A stretch of 50,904 nt of DNA, taken from the NCBI GenBank assembly GCA_016865865.1, contig VGOC01000016.1:1-50904 (forward strand), given 5' to 3'. The DNA comes from Chloroflexota bacterium (GTDB lineage: Bacteria; Chloroflexota; Anaerolineae; Anaerolineales; UBA11858). A program made the position numbers and the translations under genes. The notes beneath the pieces were generated by a model that had not been told where the DNA came from, ran no database searches, and saw nothing but the letters and a program-made list of their open reading frames with translations. This document shows positions 1-12,034 of this stretch, one piece after another. The first letter of the stretch is position 1. Each line of letters opens with the position of its first letter.

Positions 1-1203
<1,203 letters not shown>

Positions 1204-1208
1204 GAAAT

Positions 1209-1517
1209 ATGGCTGACCAGAAGATACGTATACGCTTGAAAGCATACGACCATCGTGTATTGGACCAATCTGCCAAGCGCATTGTAGATACGGCTGAGCG
1301 GACTGGCGCACGTGTAGTAGGGCCTGTGCCTTTGCCAACGAAAATCGAACGCTTTGCCGTTCGTCGCTCGACATTCATTGATAAAGACTCGCACGAACAT
1401 TTCGAGATTCGTACTCATAATCGAGTCATTGATGTCGTGGAGCCAGACTCGAAGACTATTGATATGCTTATGCGGTTGAATTTGCCCGCTGGCGTAGATA
1501 TAGAGATAAAGATTTGA
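1209..1517 (+). CDS. rpsJ: 30S ribosomal protein S10
   Basis: [39 protein letters not shown], canonical S10. Confidence 0.98.
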   Translation: MADQKIRIRLKAYDHRVLDQSAKRIVDTAERTGARVVGPVPLPTKIERFAVRRSTFIDKDSHEHFEIRTHNRVIDVVEPDSKTIDMLMRLNLPAGVDIEIKI

Positions 1518-1520
1518 TCG

Positions 1521-1571
1521 GTGAAACGTGATGAGGAAAACGTAATCTGCGCATCACGCATCACGTTTCAC
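1521..1571. repeat. Inverted repeat GTGAAACGTGATG...CATCACGTTTCAC (ACGT-rich repeat family)
   Basis: Perfect 13 bp arms 1521-1533 and 1559-1571; related words at 18429-18480 and 44506-44535. Confidence 0.6.
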
Positions 1572-1579
1572 GTTCTACA

Positions 1580-1709
1580 AACAACCAAGGCAGCGTAAGA
1601 GTCGCTCCAGGCGCAAACCAACTAAGCGTCATTTGCGCTGGAATGTCTGACTGCGTTGTTCTGGGATGATGCAGCTAAGCCCAAGCTGACAGTCCCTGCA
1701 AGAGAAACT
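1580..1709 (+). promoter_or_regulatory. Candidate structured leader between rpsJ and rplC
   Basis: Unusually long 217 bp gap; stem 1606-1617/1632-1642 (TCCAGGCGCAAA/TTTGCGCTGGA, one bulge) inside outer pairing 1580-1594/1650-1659; further small hairpin near 1672-1690. Confidence 0.35.
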
Positions 1710-1734
1710 AATCATTGTGTAGGAGAAAACCGAA

Positions 1735-2364
1735 ATGTTGAAAGGGCTTATTGGAAAGAAAATTGGCATGACCCAGATTTTCGATGATGTCGGTGCGTCT
1801 ATTCCGATTACATTAATCGAAGCTGGGCCTTGCTATGTTACCCAGGTGCGCAATGTGGAGCGTGATGGCTATACTGCCGTGCAACTGGGTTTTGGCGAAT
1901 CCAAACCTCGGCGTTTGACAGGTGGTCAATTGGGTCATCTGAAACGCAATGACTTACCGCCTCTTCGACACCTGAGTGAATTTCAGGTAAAGACAGTTGA
2001 TGTCAACGAAGGGGATAAGGTAACGGTAGAGGTGTTTTCAGTCGGCGATCACGTTGATGTGGTCGGTCGCAGCAAGGGTCGCGGCTTTGCGGGAGCTGTG
2101 AAGCGCCACAGCTTTCGCGGCGGCCCAAAGACACACGGCCAATCCGATCGCCATCGTGCTGTTGGTTCCATTGCCGCCACTTCTGGCACCGCGCGCGTTT
2201 TTCCTGGTAAGCGCATGCCTGGACATATGGGCAATAACCGCGTTACCTCACAGAACCTGAAAGTTGTCTTGGTGGATGCCGAGCGAAATCTCATTGGCGT
2301 TCGCGGATCGGTGCCTGGCCCAAAAGACAGCCTGGTAACGATCAAAGAAGCGCGTAAGCAGTAG
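1735..2364 (+). CDS. rplC: 50S ribosomal protein L3
   Basis: MLKGLIGKKIGMTQIF start; SKGRGFAGAVKRH and MGNNRVT motifs. Confidence 0.98.
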   Translation: MLKGLIGKKIGMTQIFDDVGASIPITLIEAGPCYVTQVRNVERDGYTAVQLGFGESKPRRLTGGQLGHLKRNDLPPLRHLSEFQVKTVDVNEGDKVTVEVFSVGDHVDVVGRSKGRGFAGAVKRHSFRGGPKTHGQSDRHRAVGSIAATSGTARVFPGKRMPGHMGNNRVTSQNLKVVLVDAERNLIGVRGSVPGPKDSLVTIKEARKQ

Positions 2365-2383
2365 AGGCTGGAGCGAGACAATC

Positions 2384-3013
2384 ATGGAAGTAAATGTATT
2401 GAACATGAATGGCAGAAAGGTTTCCACGGTGAATTTGCCTGTGGAAATCTTCGAGGCCTCGATCAATGTTGATTTGATGCACCAGGCTTATGTCCGTCAG
2501 ATGGCGAACGCCCGCCTGGGGACGCATAAAACCAAAACTCGAGGTGAAGTTTCGGGCGGCGGGAAGAAGCCCTGGCGTCAGAAAGGCACTGGCCGCGCCC
2601 GCCAGGGATCTAGCAGATCTCCTGTTTGGGTTGGCGGCGGCAAAGCCCATACTCCCAGACCTCGGAACTATGAAGTCAAAATGCCCCGCAAGATGCGCCT
2701 GGCCGCATTACGTTCAGCGCTATCTGCTAAAGCGGCTGATAACGAAATTGTCGTGGTTGATGAGCTGACGTTGAAAGAGCCAAAAACGAAATTGATGGCC
2801 AAAGCTCTAGGTAAACTCGCCGGAGCTGGCAGCGCGCTGATCGTTATCCCCGAGAAAAACGAAGCGACTGAAATGATCGTGTTATCAGCTCGTAATCTGC
2901 CCAATGCCAAAACCTTATTGGTGAATTACCTCAACATTCGGGATTTAATGAGCTACGACAAACTCATCCTACCTGTTCAGGCGTTGGATGTGCTAGCGGA
3001 GCATTTGGGATAG
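2384..3013 (+). CDS. rplD: 50S ribosomal protein L4
   Basis: KTRGEVSGGGKKPWRQKGTGRARQGSSRSP motif. Confidence 0.98.
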   Translation: MEVNVLNMNGRKVSTVNLPVEIFEASINVDLMHQAYVRQMANARLGTHKTKTRGEVSGGGKKPWRQKGTGRARQGSSRSPVWVGGGKAHTPRPRNYEVKMPRKMRLAALRSALSAKAADNEIVVVDELTLKEPKTKLMAKALGKLAGAGSALIVIPEKNEATEMIVLSARNLPNAKTLLVNYLNIRDLMSYDKLILPVQALDVLAEHLG

Positions 3014-3026
3014 GTGAGAGGCAGCA

Positions 3027-3332
3027 ATGGCTATTAATATCTACAACATCTTGAAGCGGCCCCTGTGGACCGAGAAATCGAGCCACCAATACAAGAAATT
3101 GCATCATTACGCCTTCGAAGTGGATAAGGCCGCAACGAAGACGATGATCAAGGATGCAGTCGAGACGTTGTTCGACGTGAGAGTGCTGCGGGTGAATGTC
3201 ATGGTTCTACCTGCCAAGCGCAGTCGTCGCGCTCTCAGCCGCCGTCTCCTGACGCGTAAAAGCGCTTATAAGAAGGCGGTCGTCACCTTGCATCCTGAAG
3301 ATACCATAGATGCCTTCGAAGGAGTACGGTAA
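3027..3332 (+). CDS. rplW: 50S ribosomal protein L23
   Basis: RPLWTEKSS start, operon position. Confidence 0.95.
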   Translation: MAINIYNILKRPLWTEKSSHQYKKLHHYAFEVDKAATKTMIKDAVETLFDVRVLRVNVMVLPAKRSRRALSRRLLTRKSAYKKAVVTLHPEDTIDAFEGVR

Positions 3333-3334
3333 TC

Positions 3335-4171
3335 ATGGCAGTCAAGAAGTATAAGCCGACCACCCCAGGCATGAGGGGCAGGACGGGATACACATTCGAG
3401 GAAATCACCAAGCATGAGCCTGAACGCTCTTTGGTGGTGAAACAAAACCAACGCGGCGGCCGTAATTCCCAGGGACGTATTACCGTTCGGCATCGCGGCG
3501 GCGGTCATAAACGGAAAATCAGAATCATCGATTTCAAGCGCGATAAACGTGGCATCCCTGCTCATGTTGTTGCGATCGAATATGATCCCAACCGCACAGC
3601 CCGTCTGGCGTTGTTGAACTATGCCGATGGCGAGAAGCGCTATATCGTTGCTCCGGTCGGATTGCAGGTTGGCGATACTGTGCATACGGGTCCCGATGTT
3701 GATGTTCATCCGGGCAATAGCATGCCCATCAGCCACATTCCCACCGGCACGATGGTTCATAATATCGAGTTGCAGCCTGGACGGGGCGGTCAGTTAGTGC
3801 GCTCCGCGGGAACGGCGGCGCAATTGCTGGCAAAAGAGGGCAGCTATGCACATGTGCGTCTGCCCTCGGGTGAAATCCGTTTGGTTCACCGCGACTGTTA
3901 TGCGACGATTGGTCAAGTAGGCAATTTGGATCACGGAAGCATAAAACTGGGTAAAGCCGGGCGCAAACGCCATAGAGGTATCCGTCCCACCGTGCGCGGT
4001 ACAGCCATGAACCCCAATGACCACCCTCATGGAGGCGGCGAAGGCCGTTCTCCGGTTGGGATGCCCAGCCCGAAAAGCCCTTGGGGTCAGAAGACCCTCG
4101 GTAAGCGAACCCGCAAAAACAAGCAGACGGACAAATATATCCTTCGTCGCCGAGGAAAGAAGCGACGTTAG
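3335..4171 (+). CDS. rplB: 50S ribosomal protein L2
   Basis: [19 protein letters not shown] and [19 protein letters not shown]. Confidence 0.98.
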   Translation: MAVKKYKPTTPGMRGRTGYTFEEITKHEPERSLVVKQNQRGGRNSQGRITVRHRGGGHKRKIRIIDFKRDKRGIPAHVVAIEYDPNRTARLALLNYADGEKRYIVAPVGLQVGDTVHTGPDVDVHPGNSMPISHIPTGTMVHNIELQPGRGGQLVRSAGTAAQLLAKEGSYAHVRLPSGEIRLVHRDCYATIGQVGNLDHGSIKLGKAGRKRHRGIRPTVRGTAMNPNDHPHGGGEGRSPVGMPSPKSPWGQKTLGKRTRKNKQTDKYILRRRGKKRR

Positions 4172-4270
4172 TCGTCAGATGGTCATGTGGTCGGTTTGTC
4201 TGATAGTCCAATCGAAAGCTGATTGCCAGACTACCGGACAACGAGACTACCAGACTAGGAGACTAAAGTT

Positions 4271-4543
4271 ATGTCACGATCACTTAAAAAAGGGCCTTTC
4301 GTTAGCCCGAAACTGTTGAAAAAAGTCGAAGCCATGAACGAAAGTGGCGATAAGAAAGTTATCCGCACCTGGAGCAGGGCAAGCGTGATCTTCCCTCAGA
4401 TGGTTGGTCATACCATTGCCGTGCATGATGGCCGCCGACATATTCCTATCTACATCACTGAGAATATGGTTGGTCATCGCCTGGGCGAATTTGCTCACAC
4501 CCGAACGTACCGCGGGCATGTTGTCGAGAAAAAGCGGAAGTGA
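4271..4543 (+). CDS. rpsS: 30S ribosomal protein S19
   Basis: [27 protein letters not shown]. Confidence 0.98.
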   Translation: MSRSLKKGPFVSPKLLKKVEAMNESGDKKVIRTWSRASVIFPQMVGHTIAVHDGRRHIPIYITENMVGHRLGEFAHTRTYRGHVVEKKRK

Positions 4544-4551
4544 GGTGAATT

Positions 4552-4899
4552 ATGACGCAAGATATTCGTGCTCATCTAAGCGATCTTCAGGCTTCTCCGC
4601 AGAAAGTGCGTTTGGTGGTTGATCTTGTGCGTGGAAAAGAGGCGCTCGAAGCATTGGACATATTGAAGTTCATGCCGAATAAAGCTGCTCAGCCTGTGTC
4701 GAAGCTGATTGCCTCAGCGATGGCAAATGGCGAAGAAAACTTTGGCATCAGCAGGAACGATATGTATGTCCATAGCATCTTCGCAGATCAAGGCCGGACG
4801 CGCAAATGGCGCAAATTTGGCGCCCGAGGTCGTTTCAAACCGTGGCTGCGTCGCTCATCACATGTAACAGTCATCCTCCGTGAGCGAGAAGAAGAATAG
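4552..4899 (+). CDS. rplV: 50S ribosomal protein L22
   Basis: SPQKVRLVVDLVRGK; operon position. Confidence 0.96.
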   Translation: MTQDIRAHLSDLQASPQKVRLVVDLVRGKEALEALDILKFMPNKAAQPVSKLIASAMANGEENFGISRNDMYVHSIFADQGRTRKWRKFGARGRFKPWLRRSSHVTVILREREEE

Positions 4900-4919
4900 A
4901 GTAGACGCCAGGAGAGAAT

Positions 4920-5597
4920 ATGGGTCGCAAAGTTAATCCAATAGGTTTTCGTTTAGGAATCAACCGTGTCTGGGACGCGCGTTGGTACGCCGAAGGCGAT
5001 AGTTATGTCGAGCAGTTACATCAAGATATCGCAATCCGTGAGATGATCTTTGGCGCAAATGACAAAGCAGGCGTAGCCCACGTTGACATCGAACGCTATC
5101 CAGGCAAGGTGAGAGTAGTTGTTCATACGGCTAAGCCCGGCGTTTTCATCGGGCGCAAAGGCGCTAATGTGAAACAAGCCCGCACTGACCTGGAAGCGAT
5201 GGTCGGCATGAAGATCGATCTTGATATCAAAGAGATCGAAAATCCCGATTTGGATGCTTATCTGGTGGCGGAGAATATCGCTGGTCAATTAGAGCGCCGT
5301 ATCAGCTACTCCCGTGCGATGAAGCGCGCTGTAAGCCAGGCGATGCGCCAGGGCGCCGAAGGAATCCGTGTTCAGGTGGCTGGACGTTTAGGCGGGGCAG
5401 AAATGGCTCGAACCGTTCACATGCGTGAAGGCCGCGTACCGCGCCAGACCCTGCGCGCTAACATTGACTATGCAATCGCAGAAGCAAACACCACGTATGG
5501 ACGCATCGGAGTCAAAGTGTGGGTCTACAAGGGAGAGGCATTCCCTGAGATCGAAGAAATACCTGAGACAACCGAAGGTGTATACATTAGCGAATAG
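4920..5597 (+). CDS. rpsC: 30S ribosomal protein S3
   Basis: MGRKVNPIGFRLGI; KH domain; TYGRIGVKVWVYKGE. Confidence 0.98.
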   Translation: MGRKVNPIGFRLGINRVWDARWYAEGDSYVEQLHQDIAIREMIFGANDKAGVAHVDIERYPGKVRVVVHTAKPGVFIGRKGANVKQARTDLEAMVGMKIDLDIKEIENPDLDAYLVAENIAGQLERRISYSRAMKRAVSQAMRQGAEGIRVQVAGRLGGAEMARTVHMREGRVPRQTLRANIDYAIAEANTTYGRIGVKVWVYKGEAFPEIEEIPETTEGVYISE

Positions 5598-5649
5598 ATT
5601 GTCTGAGGCTGATTTGACATCAGCTCAGACAAGAAGAGAGTGATCAACT

Positions 5650-6075
5650 ATGTTGATGCCAAAGCGTGTAAAGTATCGTAAGCAAATGCGCGGTCGGATG
5701 AGGGGCAAAGCCCATCGAGGCGCGGATATCCATTTTGGTGAATATGGGCTTCAAGCCCTGGAACCTGGGTGGGTCTCTGCTCGTCAAATCGAGGCTGCCC
5801 GTCGTGCGATGGTGCGCGCCATGCGCCGCCGCGGCAAAGTCTGGATTCGCATCTTCCCCGATAAACCCATTACCCAACGAGCTGCTGAAAGCCGTATGGG
5901 CAAGGGTAAAGGGTCAGTGGAGTACTGGGCTGCAGTTGTGAAACCCGGCCGAGTTCTGTTCGAGATTGGCGGCGGCATTCCGGAAGATGTGGCTATACAT
6001 GCATTGAAATTAGCCTCATATAAACTGTCTGTAAAATCCAGAATCATCACCAGCGATTCGGTAGCGGGAGGGTAG
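5650..6075 (+). CDS. rplP: 50S ribosomal protein L16
   Basis: [40 protein letters not shown]. Confidence 0.98.
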   Translation: MLMPKRVKYRKQMRGRMRGKAHRGADIHFGEYGLQALEPGWVSARQIEAARRAMVRAMRRRGKVWIRIFPDKPITQRAAESRMGKGKGSVEYWAAVVKPGRVLFEIGGGIPEDVAIHALKLASYKLSVKSRIITSDSVAGG

Positions 6076-6076
6076 T

Positions 6077-6289
6077 ATGAAAATAGCAGAAATTCGAGGA
6101 CTATCTAGCGACGAAATCCAGGCGCAGATGGATGAGGCTCGTGAAGAAATCATGAACCTCCGCTTTCAGCAGTCCACTGGTGAGCTGGTGGATTACACAA
6201 AACTGCGTCAAATTCGCCGCTCGATCGCCCGCTATCAGACGATCCTCAATGAGCGGGCACGCGAAGCTGCAATGGAAGGTGAAGAATGA
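6077..6289 (+). CDS. rpmC: 50S ribosomal protein L29
   Basis: Small helical ORF with LRFQQSTGEL, operon position. Confidence 0.95.
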   Translation: MKIAEIRGLSSDEIQAQMDEAREEIMNLRFQQSTGELVDYTKLRQIRRSIARYQTILNERAREAAMEGEE

Positions 6290-6561
6290 ACAATCGTCGT
6301 CGTTTGACAGGAGTTGTCGTTAGCGACAAGATGCAGAAGACGGTTGTCGTCGAAGTAACGCGGACTTATCGTCATCGTCTTTATGGAAAAGTTGTTTCCG
6401 ACAGCAATCGTTTTATGGCCCATGATGAAATGGGTTGCAGGATTGGTGATCAGGTTCGCATTGTGGAGAGCCGCCCTATCTCACGTCACAAGCGTTGGAT
6501 GGTAGAGGAAATTCTCCAGAGTGACGAGACCGCCGTCGAAGTGGAAGAAGCAGAGGCATAG
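6286..6561 (+). CDS. rpsQ: 30S ribosomal protein S17
   Basis: [18 protein letters not shown]. Confidence 0.97.
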   Translation: MNNRRRLTGVVVSDKMQKTVVVEVTRTYRHRLYGKVVSDSNRFMAHDEMGCRIGDQVRIVESRPISRHKRWMVEEILQSDETAVEVEEAEA

Positions 6562-6563
6562 AA

Positions 6564-6935
6564 ATGATCCAGCAAGAATCTCGTCTGAAAATTGCAGATA
6601 ACACAGGCGGACGCGAGTTACTTGTGATCAAAGTTTTGGGTGGGTCGAAGCGCCATTACGGCGGCATAGGCGATGTGGTCGTCGGCGCCGTCAAAGCGGC
6701 TACCCCCCATGGTTCTGTGAAGAAGAGTGATGTAGTGCGCGCTGTGATCGTCCGCACTAAGAAGGGCTGGCGTCGAGAGGATGGTTCTCACATCCGTTTC
6801 GACGACAATGCTGTTGTCATTCTGGATGGCGATAGCCAAAATCCCAAAGGCACACGCATTTTTGGCCCGGTTGCTCGTGAACTCCGCGAAAAAGGCTATA
6901 TGAAAATTGTATCGTTGGCGCCAGAATCTCTCTAG
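6564..6935 (+). CDS. rplN: 50S ribosomal protein L14
   Basis: [27 protein letters not shown]. Confidence 0.98.
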   Translation: MIQQESRLKIADNTGGRELLVIKVLGGSKRHYGGIGDVVVGAVKAATPHGSVKKSDVVRAVIVRTKKGWRREDGSHIRFDDNAVVILDGDSQNPKGTRIFGPVARELREKGYMKIVSLAPESL

Positions 6936-6953
6936 CGTAGTAGGAGCGAAAAA

Positions 6954-7283
6954 GTGAAAGGTAAAATACGAAAAGGCGATACTGTCGAAGTCATCGGCGG
7001 CCGCTCCGAAGATAAGGGCAAGCGAGGCGAGGTTATCAAGGTATACCCCGATAAAAACCGCCTCGCGGTGCAGGGCATCAACATCTGCAAGAAGCATCAG
7101 GGCAAATACCAGACTGGGGGGCGGAGCGTTTCCCCTGGTATTATCGAATTCGAAGCCCCAATGCATGTTTCGAACGTGATGTTGGTATGCCCTTCTTGTA
7201 AAGAGCCTACACGCGTTGGCATCCAACGCGATGAGAATGTCTCTCATCGCGTATGCAAACGCTGCAAAGCGCTGATTGACTGA
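6954..7283 (+). CDS. rplX: 50S ribosomal protein L24 (GTG start)
   Basis: [27 protein letters not shown]. Confidence 0.97.
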   Translation: MKGKIRKGDTVEVIGGRSEDKGKRGEVIKVYPDKNRLAVQGINICKKHQGKYQTGGRSVSPGIIEFEAPMHVSNVMLVCPSCKEPTRVGIQRDENVSHRVCKRCKALID

Positions 7284-7302
7284 GGTCGGTGAGAGTGAAA
7301 CA

Positions 7303-7842
7303 ATGAGTATGAAAGAACGTTACGAAGAAATCATTCCGGCCCTGATGAAGTCATTGGATTTGTCGAACGTCATGGAAGTGCCGCGCATCGAAAAAGTTAT
7401 CGTCAATATTGGCGTTGGCGAGGCTTTAGAGAATGCCAAAGCCCTCGAGGCTGCTGTAAACGATATTACAGTCATCACAGGGCAGAAGCCAATCGTGACA
7501 CGCGCCCGAAAGAGCATTGCTGCATTCAAATTGCGCGAAGGGAACCCGATCGGCACGAAAGTGACCCTGCGTGGCGCTCGCATGTGGTCATTCTTGGACC
7601 GCTTGATGAATGTCGCCCTGCCGCGGGTGCGTGACTTCCGTGGAATTTCGCCGAACGCCTTTGACGGTCGTGGAAATTACACCCTGGGCTTACGCGAGCA
7701 ACTCGTTTTCCCAGAAATCGAATACGACAAAATAGATAAAGTTCGAGGCCTGGAAATCAGCATTGTGACATCAGCGAGAACTGATGAAGAGGGTCGCGAG
7801 TTATTGCGAATGCTTGGTATGCCGTTCGGGAAGGAAGGTTAG
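7303..7842 (+). CDS. rplE: 50S ribosomal protein L5
   Basis: [23 protein letters not shown]-like motif. Confidence 0.98.
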   Translation: MSMKERYEEIIPALMKSLDLSNVMEVPRIEKVIVNIGVGEALENAKALEAAVNDITVITGQKPIVTRARKSIAAFKLREGNPIGTKVTLRGARMWSFLDRLMNVALPRVRDFRGISPNAFDGRGNYTLGLREQLVFPEIEYDKIDKVRGLEISIVTSARTDEEGRELLRMLGMPFGKEG

Positions 7843-7845
7843 ACA

Positions 7846-8028
7846 ATGGCTAAGACATGTATGGTTATTCGTGAAGACCGACGTAAGTATAAAACTCGCG
7901 TACGGAATCGTTGTAAACAGTGTGGTCGCCCGCGCGGCTATATTCGCCGCTTTGGTTTGTGCCGCATTTGTTTCCGAGAATTAGCGCTAGAGGGAAAGAT
8001 CCCTGGCGTTAGAAAGGCTTCCTGGTAA
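7846..8028 (+). CDS. rpsN: 30S ribosomal protein S14, zinc-type
   Basis: [23 protein letters not shown]. Confidence 0.98.
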   Translation: MAKTCMVIREDRRKYKTRVRNRCKQCGRPRGYIRRFGLCRICFRELALEGKIPGVRKASW

Positions 8029-8048
8029 TCCGGGCGGAGGGTTTACGA

Positions 8049-8462
8049 ATGAGTGTTAGTGATCCTATTGCCGATATGTTGACTCGAATCCGAAACGCCG
8101 GCATGGCTGGTCAGACAGTGACCGCAATGCCCAGCTCGAAGATGAAGGTTGATATCGCCAAGATCTTGAAAACCGAAGGTTTTATTAAAGACTTCGAAGT
8201 AATGGATGGTGATCGTCCTGGACGAAAAGTGTTGCGCGTGCGCCTGAAATATATTGGTGATCGGCGCGAGCGTCGCCCAGTGTTGACCGGCTTAGAACGA
8301 ATTAGCAAGCCTGGTCGCCGGGTGTATACCGGCAAAAAAGATATCCCCTGGGTGTTGTCTGGTATGGGTATTGCTATCCTGTCCACTTCGAAAGGCCTAA
8401 TGACCGGCCGTGAGGCCCGCAAACAGGGCGTCGGCGGCGAGGTTGTGTGTAAGGTTTGGTAG
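8049..8462 (+). CDS. rpsH: 30S ribosomal protein S8
   Basis: [17 protein letters not shown]. Confidence 0.98.
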   Translation: MSVSDPIADMLTRIRNAGMAGQTVTAMPSSKMKVDIAKILKTEGFIKDFEVMDGDRPGRKVLRVRLKYIGDRRERRPVLTGLERISKPGRRVYTGKKDIPWVLSGMGIAILSTSKGLMTGREARKQGVGGEVVCKVW

Positions 8463-8475
8463 TTGGAGGTTTACT

Positions 8476-9021
8476 GTGTCACGAATTGGTCGTTTGCCAG
8501 TGGAAGTGCCGCAGGGTGTTGATGTCAATGTCAAAGGGACGCATGTGCGTGTCAAGGGGCCTAAGGGCCAACTCGAACACACATTCCCTGCCTCTATGAA
8601 AATCACCCTCGAACAAGGTGTGATTACCGTAGAGCGCCCTTCTGACGAAGGTGCACATCGCGCCTTGCACGGTATGACCAGAGCAGTTATCAATAATATG
8701 GTGATCGGCGTGTCTGAAGGCTTCGAGAAAATCTTGGAGATCAATGGCGTCGGTTATCGCGGTGAATTACAGGGTAAAAACCTGGTCCTCAATGTTGGTT
8801 ACTCCCATCCCATCGAGGTCGCGCCTCCTGAAGGCATATCCTTCGATGTAGAGGACCGCAACCGGGTGATTCGTGTGAAAGGCCATGATAAAGCGCTGGT
8901 TGGTCAGGTTGCTGCTGATATCCGAAAAATTCGCCCGCCGGAGCCTTATAAGGGCAAAGGCATCAAATATCAAGACGAGCGAATCCGCCGTAAGGCAGGT
9001 AAAGCTGGTAAGGTGATGTAA
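8476..9021 (+). CDS. rplF: 50S ribosomal protein L6 (GTG start)
   Basis: [30 protein letters not shown]. Confidence 0.97.
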   Translation: MSRIGRLPVEVPQGVDVNVKGTHVRVKGPKGQLEHTFPASMKITLEQGVITVERPSDEGAHRALHGMTRAVINNMVIGVSEGFEKILEINGVGYRGELQGKNLVLNVGYSHPIEVAPPEGISFDVEDRNRVIRVKGHDKALVGQVAADIRKIRPPEPYKGKGIKYQDERIRRKAGKAGKVM

Positions 9022-9023
9022 TT

Positions 9024-9392
9024 ATGGCGAAGATGAAATCTCGTTCTGCTGCTCGAGCTCAACGGCATCGCCGTGTTCGCATAAAAGTTGCGGGAACCCC
9101 TGAAAGACCTCGTTTGAATGTGTTCCGCAGCCTGGGTGATATTTACGCTCAAGTGATAGACGATGAGGCAGGCCGCACCCTGGTATCCGCCTCGACGATC
9201 GATGGCGAGCTTCGTCCCCAGATGAAGAAATTGTCGAAGACAGATCAAGCCAAACTCGTTGGTAAGAAAGTCGCCGAACGAGCGCAGGCAGCAGGGATTA
9301 ACCAAGTTATCTTTGATCGCGGAGGCTATCGTTATATCGGGCGCGTGCGCGCCCTGGCTGATGGCGCTCGCGAAGGTGGCTTGCGGTTCTAG
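9024..9392 (+). CDS. rplR: 50S ribosomal protein L18
   Basis: [44 protein letters not shown]. Confidence 0.98.
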   Translation: MAKMKSRSAARAQRHRRVRIKVAGTPERPRLNVFRSLGDIYAQVIDDEAGRTLVSASTIDGELRPQMKKLSKTDQAKLVGKKVAERAQAAGINQVIFDRGGYRYIGRVRALADGAREGGLRF

Positions 9393-9411
9393 ACCTCTGT
9401 AGGAGAAAGAT

Positions 9412-9948
9412 ATGGCGAACTATCAAGCTGAAAAAGAATTCGACGAACGCGTAATCGAAATCAGACGTGTCGCTGCCGTTGTGAAAGGTGGTCGCCGCTT
9501 TTCTTTTCGCGTGACGAGCGTGATGGGTGACAATGCTGGAAGCGTCGGCGTGGGCACTGGGAAAGCGAATTCAGTTCCCGATGCGATACGGAAAGCGATG
9601 AAGCAAGCCCGTCAGAACATGCGTCGTATTGCTATCTACGACAACACCATTCCCTATGCGGTGGAGGGAAAAGTTGGCGGCGCTCGTGTGCTGCTCAAAC
9701 CCGCCTCCCCTGGTACGGGCGTGATCGCAGCTGGCGGCGTGCGCGCTGTCTTGGAAGCTGCCGGGATACCGAATATTCTGACGAAGTCGCAGGGCAGCAA
9801 TAATGACATCAATGTTGTTTATGCTACGATGGCTGCTTTGGCTCAATTGAAATCCCCCAAGCAGGTAGCTGACGAGCGTGGTATTCCCATGGAACGAGTT
9901 TTACCGTTCTGGAGTAGAGGACAGTATTATGGCGCAAAAGAAGGTTGA
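9412..9948 (+). CDS. rpsE: 30S ribosomal protein S5
   Basis: [33 protein letters not shown]. Confidence 0.98.
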   Translation: MANYQAEKEFDERVIEIRRVAAVVKGGRRFSFRVTSVMGDNAGSVGVGTGKANSVPDAIRKAMKQARQNMRRIAIYDNTIPYAVEGKVGGARVLLKPASPGTGVIAAGGVRAVLEAAGIPNILTKSQGSNNDINVVYATMAALAQLKSPKQVADERGIPMERVLPFWSRGQYYGAKEG

Positions 9949-10126
9949 AGCGAAAACGCTTCGCATAACCCTGATAAAAAGCCCAATCGGTTATTCGGAA
10001 CGCCAGAAGGATACAGTTCGCGCCCTGGGGCTTCGCCGGATCAATCATACTGTTGAACAGAAGGATACTCCTGTGATCCGCGGTATGATTGATAAGGTCA
10101 GCCACCTGGTGCGTGTCGAAGAGTAG
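9929..10126 (+). CDS. rpmD: 50S ribosomal protein L30
   Basis: [32 protein letters not shown]. Confidence 0.96.
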   Translation: MAQKKVEAKTLRITLIKSPIGYSERQKDTVRALGLRRINHTVEQKDTPVIRGMIDKVSHLVRVEE

Positions 10127-10134
10127 GTGCGACG

Positions 10135-10651
10135 ATGAAATTACATGAATTGAAGCCAAACGAAGGCGCCCAAAAGAGGCGCAGGCGAGTTGGGCGGGGC
10201 ATCTCTGCTGGCCAGGGAAAAACTGCTGGTCGCGGCACCAAGGGACAGAATTCCCGCCGCGGCGGCGGCACTTCCCTGATGCATCAAGGTGGCAACCTGC
10301 CGTTCTTCCGCCGTCTACCCTTCAAACGTGGTTTTACACCGCCTTTCCGTGTCGTTTATAACGAAGTCAACGTATATCAACTTGGAGGCTTCAGGAAGGG
10401 CAGTGAAGTCACCCCTGAAACGTTAGCCGAGGCGCGTTTATTGAAAGATGAATGCAACCCGGTAGCGATTTTGGGTGAAGGCGAGATCGAGAAGGCGCTT
10501 ACGGTGAGTGCGCATCGCGTTTCCAAGGGAGGCGATTTTGGGTGAAGGCGAGATCGAGAAGGCGCTTACGGTGAGTGCGCATCGCGTTTCCAAGGGAGCC
10601 CGCGCCAAAATCGAAGCTGCTGGCGGCAGTGTTGAAATCATCGAATTGTAG
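10135..10651 (+). pseudogene. rplO: 50S ribosomal protein L15, frameshifted by a 67 bp exact tandem duplication as given
   Basis: ORF ends at 10545 after GGDFG; deleting one 67 bp copy (10465-10531 or 10532-10598) restores ...[40 protein letters not shown] ending at 10651. Confidence 0.9.
10465..10598. repeat. Exact tandem duplication, 2 x 67 bp
   Basis: gcgattttgggtgaaggcgagatcgagaaggcgcttacggtgagtgcgcatcgcgtttccaagggag occurs twice in direct succession. Confidence 0.95.
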
Positions 10652-10668
10652 GCGATAAGGAGCCAGAT

Positions 10669-12024
10669 ATGAAGCGGTCAGCTTGGCGTTATCTGTGGAC
10701 GGCCCGAGACATTCGACGAAAACTATTGATCACGCTTGCCATTATGGTGATCTACCGGTTAGCAGCACAGGTGCCTGTGCCCGGCGTTAATCGCGCTGCT
10801 CTCTCTGCTATCCTGACGGGCGGCGGGGCTGCGGGAACCCTGGTGGGCATCCTGGATTTGCTCTCTGGCGGAACCGTGGCAAATTTCTCGGTGATGGCGA
10901 TGGGCGTGTATCCGTATATTACTGCCCAGATTATCCTGCAGTTATTGGTGCCTGTGATCCCAGCTTTACAACGCCGTATGGAAGATGATCCGCGCGAAGG
11001 CCAGAAGTGGATGGAGAAGTGGACCTACATCCTGGCTGTTCCTATGGCCGCTCTGCAGGCGGTTTCGCAGATCCGCATCTTCAGCAGTTTTGCCGGCGGC
11101 GTGCCGATTATTGATAATTATGGATTCAGCGGCAGCTCGCTGCTGCCCTCGCTGGCGATTATCTTCAGCATGACGGCTGGAACCATGTTCGCCATCTGGC
11201 TCGGAGAGCTAATTTCTGAGTACGGCATCCGTAACCAGGGCCTCTCGTTGTTGATCTTTGCGGGAATCGTTTCGAATATTCCGCAGAATTTCGCCCAATT
11301 GCTCAACCCCAGCGCGTATACTGATCCTAGTGTGCGTTGGTATGTGTTTGGGAGCATCATCATCCTGACCATTCTGATCATCGCGGTGATCGTCTATGTT
11401 CAGCAAGGCCAGCGAAATGTGCCGGTGATGTATCCGGGAAGGCGTGTTGGTCGGCGCATGTCTATGCCCGTCAAGGGTACCCTGCCTCTACGTGTCAATA
11501 TGGCAGGCATGATCCCGCTGATTTTCGCCCAATCCTTGCTGACATTCCCGGCAATCATCGCCAGTTTCTTCCTCAACTCGGAAACAGAATGGGTTGCAAA
11601 TCTGGCTCTGGGTACGCAAAACATCTTTGGCGGCAATAGCGACTGGTACTGGTTGATCTATTTCCTCTTCGTGGTGGGCTTTGCTTTCTTCTATACGGAT
11701 GTTTTGTTTGCCCAGCAGAACTATGGTGAAAATCTCAAGCGTTCTGGCGCGCAGATTCCGGGCGTCAGCAAGGGTGAACCTACCCAACGTTATTTGACGC
11801 GCGTATTGCGGCGCATTACCTTCCCTGGAGCTTTCTTCCTTGGTTCCGTGGCGATCATGCCCTTTTTGGTGGGTTTGATCCTCCCCTTGGGCGATAACGC
11901 TGGCACGCTCCTGGTATCTTCGTCGGGTTTGTTGATTGTCGTTGGTGTGGTGCGCGATACCTTCTTCAATATCAATGCAGAACTCAAGCTGCACGGTTAT
12001 GATGAAGCGTTGCTAGTGCGATAA
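10669..12024 (+). CDS. secY: Preprotein translocase subunit SecY
   Basis: Multi-TM; PGVNRAAL; GMIPLIFAQSLLTFPA. Confidence 0.98.
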   Translation: MKRSAWRYLWTARDIRRKLLITLAIMVIYRLAAQVPVPGVNRAALSAILTGGGAAGTLVGILDLLSGGTVANFSVMAMGVYPYITAQIILQLLVPVIPALQRRMEDDPREGQKWMEKWTYILAVPMAALQAVSQIRIFSSFAGGVPIIDNYGFSGSSLLPSLAIIFSMTAGTMFAIWLGELISEYGIRNQGLSLLIFAGIVSNIPQNFAQLLNPSAYTDPSVRWYVFGSIIILTILIIAVIVYVQQGQRNVPVMYPGRRVGRRMSMPVKGTLPLRVNMAGMIPLIFAQSLLTFPAIIASFFLNSETEWVANLALGTQNIFGGNSDWYWLIYFLFVVGFAFFYTDVLFAQQNYGENLKRSGAQIPGVSKGEPTQRYLTRVLRRITFPGAFFLGSVAIMPFLVGLILPLGDNAGTLLVSSSGLLIVVGVVRDTFFNINAELKLHGYDEALLVR

Positions 12025-12034
12025 AGGCGTTGTT

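Noticed and set aside
10984-11994. Multiple antisense and alternative-frame ORFs across secY
   Set aside because: Overlap the well-supported secY frame; low-complexity shadow translations.
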